NCBI GenBank assembly: GCA_019412865.1 | Contig: DXOJ01000786.1 | Location: forward strand, 1 to 9,398 | Reading direction: 5' to 3' | Source: Bacteroides sp. | Lineage (GTDB): Bacteria > Bacteroidota > Bacteroidia > Bacteroidales > Bacteroidaceae | DNA: 9,398 nucleotides | Shown here: positions 1 to 7,758 of the stretch, in pieces | Layout: each line of letters opens with the position of its first letter | How positions within the stretch are numbered: position 1 is the first letter of the stretch | Program-made: the position numbers and the translations under genes | The notes under the pieces: model-generated | What the model was told of the DNA's origin: nothing | Database searches by the model: none | Seen by the model: only the letters and a program-made list of their open reading frames with translations

Positions 1-24
1 CAATACAACAATTTTCAAACTCAT
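1..24 (-). CDS. 5' end of a gene running off the left edge; possibly electron transfer flavoprotein beta subunit
   Basis: An ATG at 24-22 on the minus strand opens a frame that stays open to the window edge and reads MSLKIVVL. This matches my memory of the N-terminus of Bacteroides FixA/EtfB-type electron transfer flavoprotein beta subunits, which continue with a lysine-glutamine-valine-proline stretch that lies outside the window. Eight residues are too few to prove the family. The case for a real gene rests mainly on the strong promoter at 121-151, which points at it and would give a leader of about 90 bases. EtfB binds FAD and AMP together with EtfA and passes electrons from dehydrogenases. 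That role is family knowledge and is not shown here. Confidence 0.5.
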
Positions 25-120
25 GCTATTAATTTTAGTATTAGTATTTCTACAAGTTAGCAGCCAGTAGTCAAGTAGTAATCTCTTGCTATCTAAACTA
101 TCCGGTTAACTATCAGCTTG

Positions 121-151
121 CAAATTTACTCAAACACTTGGTTCTGACAAG
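121..151 (-). promoter_or_regulatory. Bacteroides sigma-ABfr promoter for the left-edge gene
   Basis: On the minus strand the -7 box is TAAATTTG (plus 121-128), a full match to TAnnTTTG. A CTTG (plus 148-151) lies 19 bases upstream as the -33 box. Transcription would begin near 113-116 and run left into the gene starting at 24. It also implies that the hairpin at 245-271 separates this gene from the fucosidase operon. The rest of 25-286 holds no convincing gene. Confidence 0.7.
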
Positions 152-244
152 AAATCCGAGTAAAAAATGCACAGGTTTAAGATTTTTGAGCAAAAGAGGA
201 AGGTTTTTATAGATTTCATTCAGGGTTGGCAAGGTGTTTATGGG

Positions 245-271
245 CAGTCTGCCGGATTGTCCGGCAGACTG
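245..271 (-). terminator. Perfect 12-bp stem-loop after the acetyltransferase gene
   Basis: The arms CAGTCTGCCGGA (245-256) and TCCGGCAGACTG (260-271) pair over all 12 bases with a 3-base loop. The hairpin begins 15 bases after the GNAT stop codon and lies between operon B and the promoter of the next gene, the expected place for a terminator or a 3'-end protecting structure. Neither strand has a T-run next to the stem, so it is not a classical intrinsic terminator. Confidence 0.55.
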
Positions 272-286
272 TTGATGAATTCCGGA

Positions 287-817
287 TTATTTGATAAGTT
301 CGTAATAATGTGCGTTCGTGAAATTATCATTCTTGAAAATAGCTTTTTGCATAATTCCTACTTTCGTGAATCCCACTTTCTCTAATACACGCATGGATGG
401 GGAGTTATGCTCAAATACGACTGCGAATACACGTACTTTATCAGTGTGTTCGAAATAATAGTTGATGGCTTCTTTCAAAGCATCAGTTACGATTCCCTGA
501 TTCCAGAAAGGTTCTCCAATCCAGTAGCCTGCTTCTGCACTAAAACGTTCTACATCCGTAGCGGGTACAAAACCGATACTTCCGACTGCTTCTCCATTTA
601 CTTCAATGCAGAAATCATGAATATTTTCTTTTGCTTGTATCATAGCGAGAAAAACTTTAGCATCTTCCTGACTATAAGGATAGGGGAGACCGTCACGGCA
701 GTTATCCCAAATATTCTTGTTATTGAGATATTTGGCTAATGATGCTGCATCTTCGGTTTGCCAGGTACGGAGAGTATAGTTTTTCTTCTGCACGATAATT
801 CCTGTTTTCTGTACCAT
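287..817 (-). CDS. GNAT family N-acetyltransferase (RimJ/RimL-like)
   Basis: A 176-residue cytoplasmic protein without signal peptide or membrane segment, the usual length for single-domain GNAT enzymes of the RimJ/RimL type, which move acetyl from acetyl-CoA to an amine. The N-terminal substrate half runs from about residue 12 (LRTWQTEDAASLAKYLNN). The acetyl-CoA pyrophosphate loop is seen at 98-114 (GYWIGEPFWNQGIVTDAL), a variant of the Q-x-x-G-x-A/G motif. The C-terminal motif NSPSMRVLEKVGF lies at 138-150. The start is 8 bases after the fucosidase stop, so it is almost certainly cotranscribed as the last gene of operon B. The substrate is unknown. It could be a ribosomal or other protein N-terminus, a small amine, or something linked to sugar use. 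The family call is firm and the role open. Confidence 0.88.
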   Translation of the reverse strand: MVQKTGIIVQKKNYTLRTWQTEDAASLAKYLNNKNIWDNCRDGLPYPYSQEDAKVFLAMIQAKENIHDFCIEVNGEAVGSIGFVPATDVERFSAEAGYWIGEPFWNQGIVTDALKEAINYYFEHTDKVRVFAVVFEHNSPSMRVLEKVGFTKVGIMQKAIFKNDNFTNAHYYELIK

Positions 818-825
818 ATCATCTA

Positions 826-2700
826 TTATTTTATCCCAATTTCAGCTAACCCCATCGGTTCACCGTCATGTATCATCCGTGTTGCTTTCAACTGAATATA
901 GCGAGCCTTGACCGGAGTAAAGTAAACCGATTGCAAAATCGGATTGCTCTTTATATTGGAAAATTCATCTTTGGCTACTACCTGATTGACCGCATTGCTG
1001 TCCATGCCTACAGAGATTTCATAAGCCGCGATCAACCCTTTATTATATTCACTTTGGTCGGGGAGATAGTGGAATGAGGTAATCGTGCGTTCTTCTCCCA
1101 AGTCAATCAATAGTGTATTTCCATTGATGAAACAGGTGGTCTGGTCGTTCTTATCCATACCTTTCTGTGCTTCCTCCACGTCTACTCCAACAAGAGTGAA
1201 CGGGTAGCTTTTCAGTTCTGTAGCTTTTGCTGTGTATGTATCCGAAGTCTCTCCTGCATAATATCCTTCAATGTTATTAATACAGAGACAAGCCCGTGAA
1301 TCTGTGAAGCGGATACGAATCTTATCCGTAGTGATTGTTTCGAAACGAAGGAGCCGTTTATATCCGATAGTGGTAGTCTCCTCATTGAGCTTTACAGGGA
1401 TCCATTCGCCTGCCTGGTTATATTCTACAACGAATGATTTGACACGTTGTCCGAGAGGAATATATTCCTGCAACATCATACGGTTGATCTTCTCTGCTTG
1501 AGGTAAATCGAATTCGATAGTGGCTGAAATGACATCGTCATTGGTAGCCCAATAAGTATCATAATCACCGTCGGTCACAGCTTTGGCGGAGAATGTTCTT
1601 CCGCGTTCGTCCGATGCTTTGGGAGAGAGTCCGGCCAGCAGATTGTGTGCCAGTTGTTTTTGTATATTCTGGTGGAAGTTTACGGCATTGGCAGAGTCAG
1701 TAGGATGAATCAATCCGTCACGGTCTACCGGGAAGTTTAATAATAGCGTTGCGTTATGTCCTACGCTGCGGTAATATAAATCGGTCAGTTCGTCTACTGT
1801 TTTCACACGGTCGTCTTCTTCCGGATGATAAAACCATCCCGGACGGATGGAAACATCACACTCGGCAGCTACCCATTGGTTACCGTCGGCATGACCATAT
1901 TGCAGTTCACGATACTTGGGATAGCCCGGATAAACTTCTCCGGCACGGAGAAAAGACCAGTTGGTGGCTCCGGCAAATCCGTGTTCGTTGCCCACCCAAC
2001 GACAGCCCGGACCTCCATCCGAGAAGATAACAGCTTGTGGCTGTAACTCATCAATCATCTTGTAAGCTCGCGGATAGTTATAATAAGTTTTGCGGTCGAT
2101 CGTACGGCTGTCTTTTGCTCCGCCATACCAGCCGTCTCCACCGTTGGCACCATCAAACCAGATTTCAAATACATCACCGTAGTTGGTCAGCAATTCGTTG
2201 AGTTGTTTATAGAAGTATTCTACATATTCGGGGGAACCATAATTGGCCTGATGCCTGTCCCAGGGAGAGAGATAGACTGCGAATTTAATGCCATACTTTT
2301 TGCAGGCATCGGACAGTTCGCGAACAATATCTCCTTTTCCGTCTTTGTACGGAGTGTTGCGGATACAGTACTCTGTCAGTTGCGTGGGCCACAGGCAGAA
2401 TCCATCGTGATGTTTCGCTGTCAGGATCACTCCTTTCATGCCGGATTTGACAAATGTCTGTACCCATTGTTCACAGTCCAGACGGGTAGGGTTGAATGTT
2501 GTAGGATCGGAGTCTCCATATCCCCATTCGCGGTCGTTGAATGTGTTAAGTCCGAAGTGTACAAAAGCATACGTTTCCATTTTTTGCCATTCCACCTGTT
2601 TGGCTTCGGGAATGGGTAAGATAGCTTCCGGTGCTTTTACCGAATTACAGGCACTTAGTAGAAAGAGACCTGTTGCGAAGATAAGAAAGTGTTTTTTCAT
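826..2700 (-). CDS. GH29 alpha-L-fucosidase, lipoprotein with two C-terminal F5/8-type (CBM32-like) modules
   Basis: A 624-residue exo-glycosidase predicted to remove alpha-linked L-fucose from glycans by a retaining mechanism. A lipoprotein signal ends in LSAC with Cys18. The residues after it (NSVKAPEA) are not acidic, so a periplasm-facing anchor is at least as likely as surface display. The GH29 barrel spans about 35-350, with HFG at 48-50, KHHDGF at 96-101, and WFDG at 181-184 holding the predicted nucleophile Asp183. The segment RWVGNEHG (234-241) offers Glu239 as a possible acid/base; this is tentative. The motif ECDVSIRPGWFYH (280-292) is typical of Bacteroides GH29 enzymes. Residues about 365-480 and 490-624 look like two F5/8 type C modules (for example YDTYWAT at 380-386 and the ending RYIQLKATRM). 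The linkage, possibly alpha-1,3/4 (GH29-B), cannot be settled by eye. It lies 39 bases after the barrel gene and 8 before the GNAT gene. Confidence 0.93.
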   Translation of the reverse strand: MKKHFLIFATGLFLLSACNSVKAPEAILPIPEAKQVEWQKMETYAFVHFGLNTFNDREWGYGDSDPTTFNPTRLDCEQWVQTFVKSGMKGVILTAKHHDGFCLWPTQLTEYCIRNTPYKDGKGDIVRELSDACKKYGIKFAVYLSPWDRHQANYGSPEYVEYFYKQLNELLTNYGDVFEIWFDGANGGDGWYGGAKDSRTIDRKTYYNYPRAYKMIDELQPQAVIFSDGGPGCRWVGNEHGFAGATNWSFLRAGEVYPGYPKYRELQYGHADGNQWVAAECDVSIRPGWFYHPEEDDRVKTVDELTDLYYRSVGHNATLLLNFPVDRDGLIHPTDSANAVNFHQNIQKQLAHNLLAGLSPKASDERGRTFSAKAVTDGDYDTYWATNDDVISATIEFDLPQAEKINRMMLQEYIPLGQRVKSFVVEYNQAGEWIPVKLNEETTTIGYKRLLRFETITTDKIRIRFTDSRACLCINNIEGYYAGETSDTYTAKATELKSYPFTLVGVDVEEAQKGMDKNDQTTCFINGNTLLIDLGEERTITSFHYLPDQSEYNKGLIAAYEISVGMDSNAVNQVVAKDEFSNIKSNPILQSVYFTPVKARYIQLKATRMIHDGEPMGLAEIGIK

Positions 2701-2739
2701 GGGGGTGTTTATTAGTTAATAATTGAATGTAAGAATCAT

Positions 2740-3420
2740 CTACAATGTAATTCCAACTACAAAATAAAGTTGCTCTTCATAAGGGTTGGCTATTAGCTTT
2801 CCGAAGATGGGTAAAGAGAAGTTGGACGTTATTTTGATATCTTTTGTTGCAGATAATCCGATATTGACTACATTGAATTTGTCGGAGTACATACTTTCCC
2901 AAGGAGTGAAACCAGCTTCGATATTCATATTTACATCCTTCACGCTGAACGGGTAACTCAACTCGCAGTAACTGGACCAGGCACGTTTCCCGTTTTCCCG
3001 GTAATCGTTTCCGGCAAAGGTAGTGTACCAGCTTACTGACAATGGGAACTTTTCGCTAAGCATATAGCCGGCTCCTGCCTCGAAAGTGTGTCCGGTAGAG
3101 TGCGAACTGTAATTGAAGTATTTGAAAGGTTCTTCTTCTGTCTGGGTAAAATAGTTATTGGCGTAAAGAGTCAGGTTTTTGTATTCGTACTCTAGTGATA
3201 AATCTATTTCATTGTTCTTTTCGCGAAATTCGGTAGAGCCCCATGCGTAAACAGTTAGTCCTTTCCAGTTGAGGCCGAGTGAAGGCTGCACACTTGCATT
3301 ACCGCTATCTATACCACGCCAGATATAACTGCTTACAAAATCAGCAGTTACAAAAACTTCTTGTGCCTGTGCAAAGGCTGTACAAAACAGGATGACAATA
3401 AGTAGGATTCGTTTTTTCAT
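2740..3420 (-). CDS. Small outer-membrane beta-barrel protein, TorF/Gcw_chp-like putative porin
   Basis: A 226-residue exported protein. I place the start at 3420 (MKKRILLIVI), because it begins a proper Sec signal ending in AQAQ near residue 20. An upstream in-frame ATG at 3465 would add 15 residues before the signal and overlaps the candidate -7 box. The mature protein shows alternating aromatic/polar strands (SLGLNWKGLTVYAWGST at 47-63, IDLSLEYEYKNLTLYANNY at 72-90) and ends LYFVVGITL, as in outer-membrane barrels. The early motif VSSYIWRGIDSGNASVQPSL (29-48) resembles the start of TIGR02001/Gcw_chp (TorF) putative porins. It leads operon B ahead of the fucosidase, so it might pass sugars or fix the enzyme at the membrane; this is inference. 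The barrel call is fairly sure, the transport role is not. Confidence 0.75.
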   Translation of the reverse strand: MKKRILLIVILFCTAFAQAQEVFVTADFVSSYIWRGIDSGNASVQPSLGLNWKGLTVYAWGSTEFREKNNEIDLSLEYEYKNLTLYANNYFTQTEEEPFKYFNYSSHSTGHTFEAGAGYMLSEKFPLSVSWYTTFAGNDYRENGKRAWSSYCELSYPFSVKDVNMNIEAGFTPWESMYSDKFNVVNIGLSATKDIKITSNFSLPIFGKLIANPYEEQLYFVVGITL

Positions 3421-3452
3421 TTTATCGGTTATTTCTTCTTGTTTTCGGGGGA

Positions 3453-3460
3453 TAAAGATA
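3453..3460 (-). promoter_or_regulatory. Candidate -7 box for operon B
   Basis: The minus strand reads TATCTTTA, one base off TAnnTTTG, about 33 bases before the ATG at 3420. No clear TTTG is found 19-21 bases upstream. A promoter is needed here because a strong terminator (3491-3527) closes the preceding operon. Confidence 0.35.
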
Positions 3461-3490
3461 CACAATATATAGATAAATGATGACAGATGA

Positions 3491-3527
3491 GGAGAAAAAA
3501 GAAAACGGCTGTATTGAGCAGCCGTTT
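3491..3527 (-). terminator. Rho-independent terminator of operon A
   Basis: The arms AAACGGCTG (3503-3511) and CAGCCGTTT (3519-3527) form a perfect 9-bp stem with a 7-base loop. Read on the minus strand the stem ends in TTT and runs on as TCTTTTTTC. It lies 29 bases past the receptor stop codon, so it ends the lipoprotein-receptor operon and separates it from the fucosidase operon. Confidence 0.9.
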
Positions 3528-3556
3528 CTTAAGTAATTGTGAATCTTGAAAGTTAG

Positions 3557-6403
3557 TTAGAAAGTGACGTCCATTTTCAGCACGAAAGTACGTGGGGCGG
3601 CAACTGCCATTGGGCGGTAGCTGTATTCTTTATTCAACAGGTTGTTCACCATAAACTGGAAAGCTACTTCTTTTGTGGCTTTTACTCCGAAGCGTACGTC
3701 GACAGTAGCATAGTCTGTATTATGTTTTTTCCAGTAAGTAGCCAGTGTTTCTCCTTTTGAATAACCGAAAAGGATGCCACGTACATAATCCATCAGGTCT
3801 TTCTGCTGTTTCTCGCGTTCGTCCAACATCAGATAGTCAACTGCCAGAATTTTGCTCTTCCATGCTACATTGGCACCGACATTGATACGTTTCCACTGGA
3901 AATCTACCGTAGCTTTAAAACTGTGCTTCGGGCGATATTTAAGATACTTACCTGTGTTCGATTTCTCTTTCATCTGAAGAGGATCGGTATAAAGCCCTTC
4001 TACTGCATTACGTTCCTGATAGTCAGCATCGCGTGGCTCCGTGTATACATATCCTAAGTTATAGAACAACTTCGTATTCTTATTGAAATTATACACGCCG
4101 TTCGTTGAAATTTCTACTCCGTAAATCTGGGCTTTCGATACATTGTGGAACTGGGCTCCGATACCGAACCCTTTGCCATCTGTCAGCATCTGGAATGCAT
4201 CGCCTATGCTATTAATCATCGTGTAATTGGCATTGTTGAACAGCCCGAACTGGAATTCAACCATGTCTTTATATTGTGTATAGAATCCTGCAACATCCAC
4301 AAAACCCTGGAAATTACCAACTTTATATCCTTGCTTAATTCCTAATTCCGCATTAAATCCTTTCTCCGGTTTGATGTCCAGATTAGGATAAACGCCAACT
4401 CCACCAATATCCTTGCGCAGGTATTTTTCATTGATAGACGGATTACGGTAACCCTGTCCGAAGCTGGCACGGATAAAACTGTAATCAGCCAACTGATAAT
4501 TTAACCCTGCACGGAAGACCGGACGGAACGGGACTTTGGTTCCGAAGATTTTAGTTTCGGCTTCACGGTGATGATTATTCACCCGATAATATTCGGCACG
4601 TACACCGGCAGATACACTCAAACGATCCCAGAAGCGCTGATCGTATTGGAAGAAAGCAGCTATATTATCACTTTTGTATACCTCATCCATTACAGCGGAG
4701 TCATAGCGGATATGTTCCAGGGTTACTCCGGTAGTGATTTGTGCACCGCCTTCCCATTTCTTATTGAACTGGTAGTCGAGGTAGTAATCGAAGTTCTTAT
4801 CAGTCTGTGTTTTTGGAGTGTTTCGTGACGGATTGATAACATTTGATAACCACGGAATCAGATCACTCGGTAACTGTCCGTTCGTAAGTCCCCCTAAGTC
4901 ACTCGGCACTCCGTTGTCCATTACCCAAGAGATCAGATCGCAATAATCGGCAGTCGTCGCATTCGGGAAAATATTGCCTAATGAGGTGAACACTCCGTTC
5001 ATGGCATCTTCCAGATTTCCGTTGATAAGTCCGGAACCTATACCTACCAATGCAGGATAAAGTGAACTGTAATCGCCACCGGCTATATTCTGTATCGTTT
5101 TGGCATCAGTTCCCATATTTCCCAGAATATCAGTGATGGAAGTTCCTTGGGTAGGGCGTACGATATTATCGGCACTGTAATAGAAACGTCCTTTAATCTT
5201 ATGTGACGTACCGTTTTCCGGATTCACATAGTTGATGAACGGATCGATATGGAAATTATTCTCTTCACGTCCCATGTTGGTGAAAGGAGACGGTTTGTAC
5301 ACTTCCGTTGGTGAACGCCAGATAAAGAAGTCACCATATTGATTGGAAAGGAAATCGACATTGAAACCATAATTCAACAGTTTCATTCCCATATCAGGCT
5401 GATGATAAGTGAGGCTCCCTCCCATACGGAAACGTTTGTTGTATCCCTGTTGGCGGTATCCTTCGTCAGTGAAAAGATTGATTCCTCCGCTGACATCGAA
5501 ATTGCCGATACGACGGGAGTGGGAGAGGTCGAATCCTTCGTAAATAGGATTCCGTATACCGCTAAGAAGACTTCCGCGCAAGATTGGTTTAACAGAATAT
5601 TTATCATCTTTCCAGAAACTCTTGTCGCTCCATTGGTATTCGTCGTTTTCCGCATCACCATATACTCCCACATAAGCACTGAAACGTGTTTTCGGAGTCA
5701 GTCCCGGACGTGCAGTACGGATGTTGATAATGCCGTTCAAGGCTGATGACCCGTACAACACGGAGGAAGCTCCTTTAATAACTTCCACCTGTTCTACATT
5801 TTCTAAAGGTATGGTGTTCCAATTGATTTCACCGGTTTTTGGATTCAGGGTACTCATGCCGTCTATCAGAATCTGGCTGCGTGCACCTACACCGTAAGTC
5901 CATCCGCTGCCACCGCGCATAGAGGGCTGTTTGTCTACAATGTCTACACCGGGCAATGTACGGAGTGTGGAAGAAATATCTGTCGGTGCCTGACGGGCAA
6001 TATCTCCGGCTTTCACCACATCCATGGAGACAGTGACATCACTCAACTTCTGTTCAAAGCGTCCGGCACTGACTACGACTTCTTCCAGCAGCTTGGTGCT
6101 TTCTTTCATGTAAACGTCTTTGGTGACTACTTCACGCTTGTTGATAACGATGGGCATCAAGACATCATCATAGCCAACATAGCTGAATACAAGGTCAACT
6201 CCACCTTCGGGAAGTTTGATTTCATATTCTCCGTTAATGTTGGATACTACTCCCTGATTACCATGAAGTTTGTAGGTGACGGTGGCTCCGACCAATGGCT
6301 CATTGGTCTTGGCATCATATATATGTCCTTTCAGGGTTTGGGCAAAGATGCTTCCGAAACCGGTAAGGCATAACAGGATTGTTAGGATATATAATTTCTT
6401 CAT
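3557..6403 (-). CDS. TonB-dependent outer-membrane receptor with N-terminal CarboxypepD_reg-like domain (not SusC-type)
   Basis: A 948-residue receptor driven by TonB-ExbBD that imports a ligand across the outer membrane. A signal peptide ends near AQ (21-22). A carboxypeptidase-D-regulatory-like beta domain covers about 23-103 (LKGHIYDAKTNEPLVGATV; NGEYEIKLP; VFSYVGYDD). A TonB-box-like stretch EEVVVSAG lies at 107-114. The plug is at about 115-235, with PSMRGG at 160-165, QILIDGM at 177-183, and VEVIKGASSVLYGSSALNGI at 206-225. The 22-strand barrel follows and ends in MVNNLLNKEY (918-927) and a terminal Phe948. Residues about 415-536 form a long insertion rich in Gly, Asn, Leu and Ile with one Cys488, probably an external loop. 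No SusD gene is adjacent. The gene starts 11 bases after a lipoprotein stop and is last in operon A. The ligand is unknown; BtuB/FecA/CirA-like cargo (cofactor, metal chelate) or a glycan or peptide are all possible. Confidence 0.92.
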   Translation of the reverse strand: MKKLYILTILLCLTGFGSIFAQTLKGHIYDAKTNEPLVGATVTYKLHGNQGVVSNINGEYEIKLPEGGVDLVFSYVGYDDVLMPIVINKREVVTKDVYMKESTKLLEEVVVSAGRFEQKLSDVTVSMDVVKAGDIARQAPTDISSTLRTLPGVDIVDKQPSMRGGSGWTYGVGARSQILIDGMSTLNPKTGEINWNTIPLENVEQVEVIKGASSVLYGSSALNGIINIRTARPGLTPKTRFSAYVGVYGDAENDEYQWSDKSFWKDDKYSVKPILRGSLLSGIRNPIYEGFDLSHSRRIGNFDVSGGINLFTDEGYRQQGYNKRFRMGGSLTYHQPDMGMKLLNYGFNVDFLSNQYGDFFIWRSPTEVYKPSPFTNMGREENNFHIDPFINYVNPENGTSHKIKGRFYYSADNIVRPTQGTSITDILGNMGTDAKTIQNIAGGDYSSLYPALVGIGSGLINGNLEDAMNGVFTSLGNIFPNATTADYCDLISWVMDNGVPSDLGGLTNGQLPSDLIPWLSNVINPSRNTPKTQTDKNFDYYLDYQFNKKWEGGAQITTGVTLEHIRYDSAVMDEVYKSDNIAAFFQYDQRFWDRLSVSAGVRAEYYRVNNHHREAETKIFGTKVPFRPVFRAGLNYQLADYSFIRASFGQGYRNPSINEKYLRKDIGGVGVYPNLDIKPEKGFNAELGIKQGYKVGNFQGFVDVAGFYTQYKDMVEFQFGLFNNANYTMINSIGDAFQMLTDGKGFGIGAQFHNVSKAQIYGVEISTNGVYNFNKNTKLFYNLGYVYTEPRDADYQERNAVEGLYTDPLQMKEKSNTGKYLKYRPKHSFKATVDFQWKRINVGANVAWKSKILAVDYLMLDEREKQQKDLMDYVRGILFGYSKGETLATYWKKHNTDYATVDVRFGVKATKEVAFQFMVNNLLNKEYSYRPMAVAAPRTFVLKMDVTF

Positions 6404-6414
6404 TGTTTTTTGTT

Positions 6415-7728
6415 TTATTTATTTGGAACAATTTCCAAACCAAATTCTATTTTTTCAGGTGATAGAAAAGCGTCTGATATACCGTTCAAAAATATAGAGA
6501 TGATTCCTCCCAGTGATTGCATATCTTCTGGAAGCAGACTGACTATTAGCGGACTAAGATCTGGTAGTAATTTGGCTATGGGAGTAAAACCTTCTTTGTC
6601 TAAGTAAATAAAAGTATGTCCATCTTTTGAAATAACTTGCATCGGGATTCCGGTAGTTAACCAATTGAAAATAGCTTTGAAAGAAGTGTCATTGACATTG
6701 AGCAGGAATCCAAGTGTTTCATTTTTTAGACTTTGATTGAGCGTGGTTAGCAATTCTTTCACTTTCATAGCATCCATTTGGGATATAGCTTCAATGATAG
6801 CATTGGTTATATTGACATCCATATATTGATTGCCGCTGGATACTGAGGCAATAATATTAGCTAAGTTTAATTTTAATATTAACTTACCGTCTTTTTGGAA
6901 CCAATTAGCAAATCCTTTTGGAGATGGAATATAATTACGGTTAACAATGTTAGGAGTAATCATATCCTGTGTTAATGGATTTTCTAGAAATCCAAAAATG
7001 ATATCCATGTCTACTCCTGTCAATGGTTCATTTGAATAAGAAGCCGTTACATTCCCGTCCGCTCCTAAAGTAATTTCTTGTAGAACTTGTGGCAAAATAT
7101 AACTTAATATGTTTTGAATAGCACTACCCCATGTTTGAGTTGTGGCTCCACTTTCTGAAGCTTCTATGTCTGCATAAAAATAGCATGATGCATTTAGTAC
7201 TTGTCCGTCAACATCTTGCCATGTATATTCTTCTCCCCACATGTCTCCAACTACAATCGTTTTGATACCATTAATAACTGTGGGTAGTTTATAAGTATTT
7301 GCCCATAATTCTGCATTGCCCATTTTGATATTGGATATATTTAATGTTAACTGTCCTTTTATTACGCGTCCTTCGTATCTAAAAGAGCTTAAAGTCTCAT
7401 TTCCCATACTATTTCCTGAAAAAGAATATCCTTGCCCATCTCCAGAAAGGGGGATAGACATAATTTTTACTTCTTTTTCTCCTGGTAAAATATCATATAA
7501 GTTAATAATAGCGGTTTCTCCTGTTACAGTGCTAAAGTCTACTGATTTTCCGATCATTGTTTCACCATTATAGGTAAGAATTAGATTCGGATTGGGGTTT
7601 GATAGTTTATTTGAATAATTGGCTGTTACATCTATAGGCTCTGGTCCGTAGTGATCATTATCACAAGAAGTTAAAAATGCAGACGCTACGGCAAGGCAGC
7701 TTATTAATAGGATAGATATTTTTTTCAT
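6415..7728 (-). CDS. Surface-type lipoprotein, DUF4925-like; paralogue of the gene upstream
   Basis: A 437-residue protein of unknown function. Its lipoprotein signal ends in LTSC with Cys22, followed by DNDHYGPE, an acidic stretch like Bacteroidetes lipoprotein export signals, which favours display on the cell surface. A beta-rich first part (about 45-150) holds LTYNGETMIGK (51-61), PGEKE (82-86) and YSFSG (101-105). The later part holds SPKGFANW (269-276), GIPM (360-363) and HTFIYLDKE (371-379), then a helix-like hydrophobic stretch (381-420) and the ending FGLEIVPNK. All of these blocks recur in order in the gene starting at 8961, so the two are paralogues. The DUF4925 name is from recollection and needs a profile search. 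By eye the gene is more AT-rich than the receptor. As second gene of operon A it probably works with the receptor, perhaps binding its ligand. Confidence 0.85.
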   Translation of the reverse strand: MKKISILLISCLAVASAFLTSCDNDHYGPEPIDVTANYSNKLSNPNPNLILTYNGETMIGKSVDFSTVTGETAIINLYDILPGEKEVKIMSIPLSGDGQGYSFSGNSMGNETLSSFRYEGRVIKGQLTLNISNIKMGNAELWANTYKLPTVINGIKTIVVGDMWGEEYTWQDVDGQVLNASCYFYADIEASESGATTQTWGSAIQNILSYILPQVLQEITLGADGNVTASYSNEPLTGVDMDIIFGFLENPLTQDMITPNIVNRNYIPSPKGFANWFQKDGKLILKLNLANIIASVSSGNQYMDVNITNAIIEAISQMDAMKVKELLTTLNQSLKNETLGFLLNVNDTSFKAIFNWLTTGIPMQVISKDGHTFIYLDKEGFTPIAKLLPDLSPLIVSLLPEDMQSLGGIISIFLNGISDAFLSPEKIEFGLEIVPNK

Positions 7729-7758
7729 TGTTCTTTTATATTAGATAATTAAAATGAA

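Noticed and set aside
167..385. Plus-strand frame of 72 codons near the left end
   Set aside because: It crosses the 12-bp hairpin and the end of the acetyltransferase gene and shows no protein features.
2203..2619. Plus-strand frame of 138 codons opposite the fucosidase
   Set aside because: Antisense to the conserved catalytic domain; its sequence is explained as the shadow of that gene.
5339..5746. Plus-strand frame of 135 codons opposite the receptor
   Set aside because: Antisense to the receptor plug and barrel region, with no signal, motif or promoter of its own.
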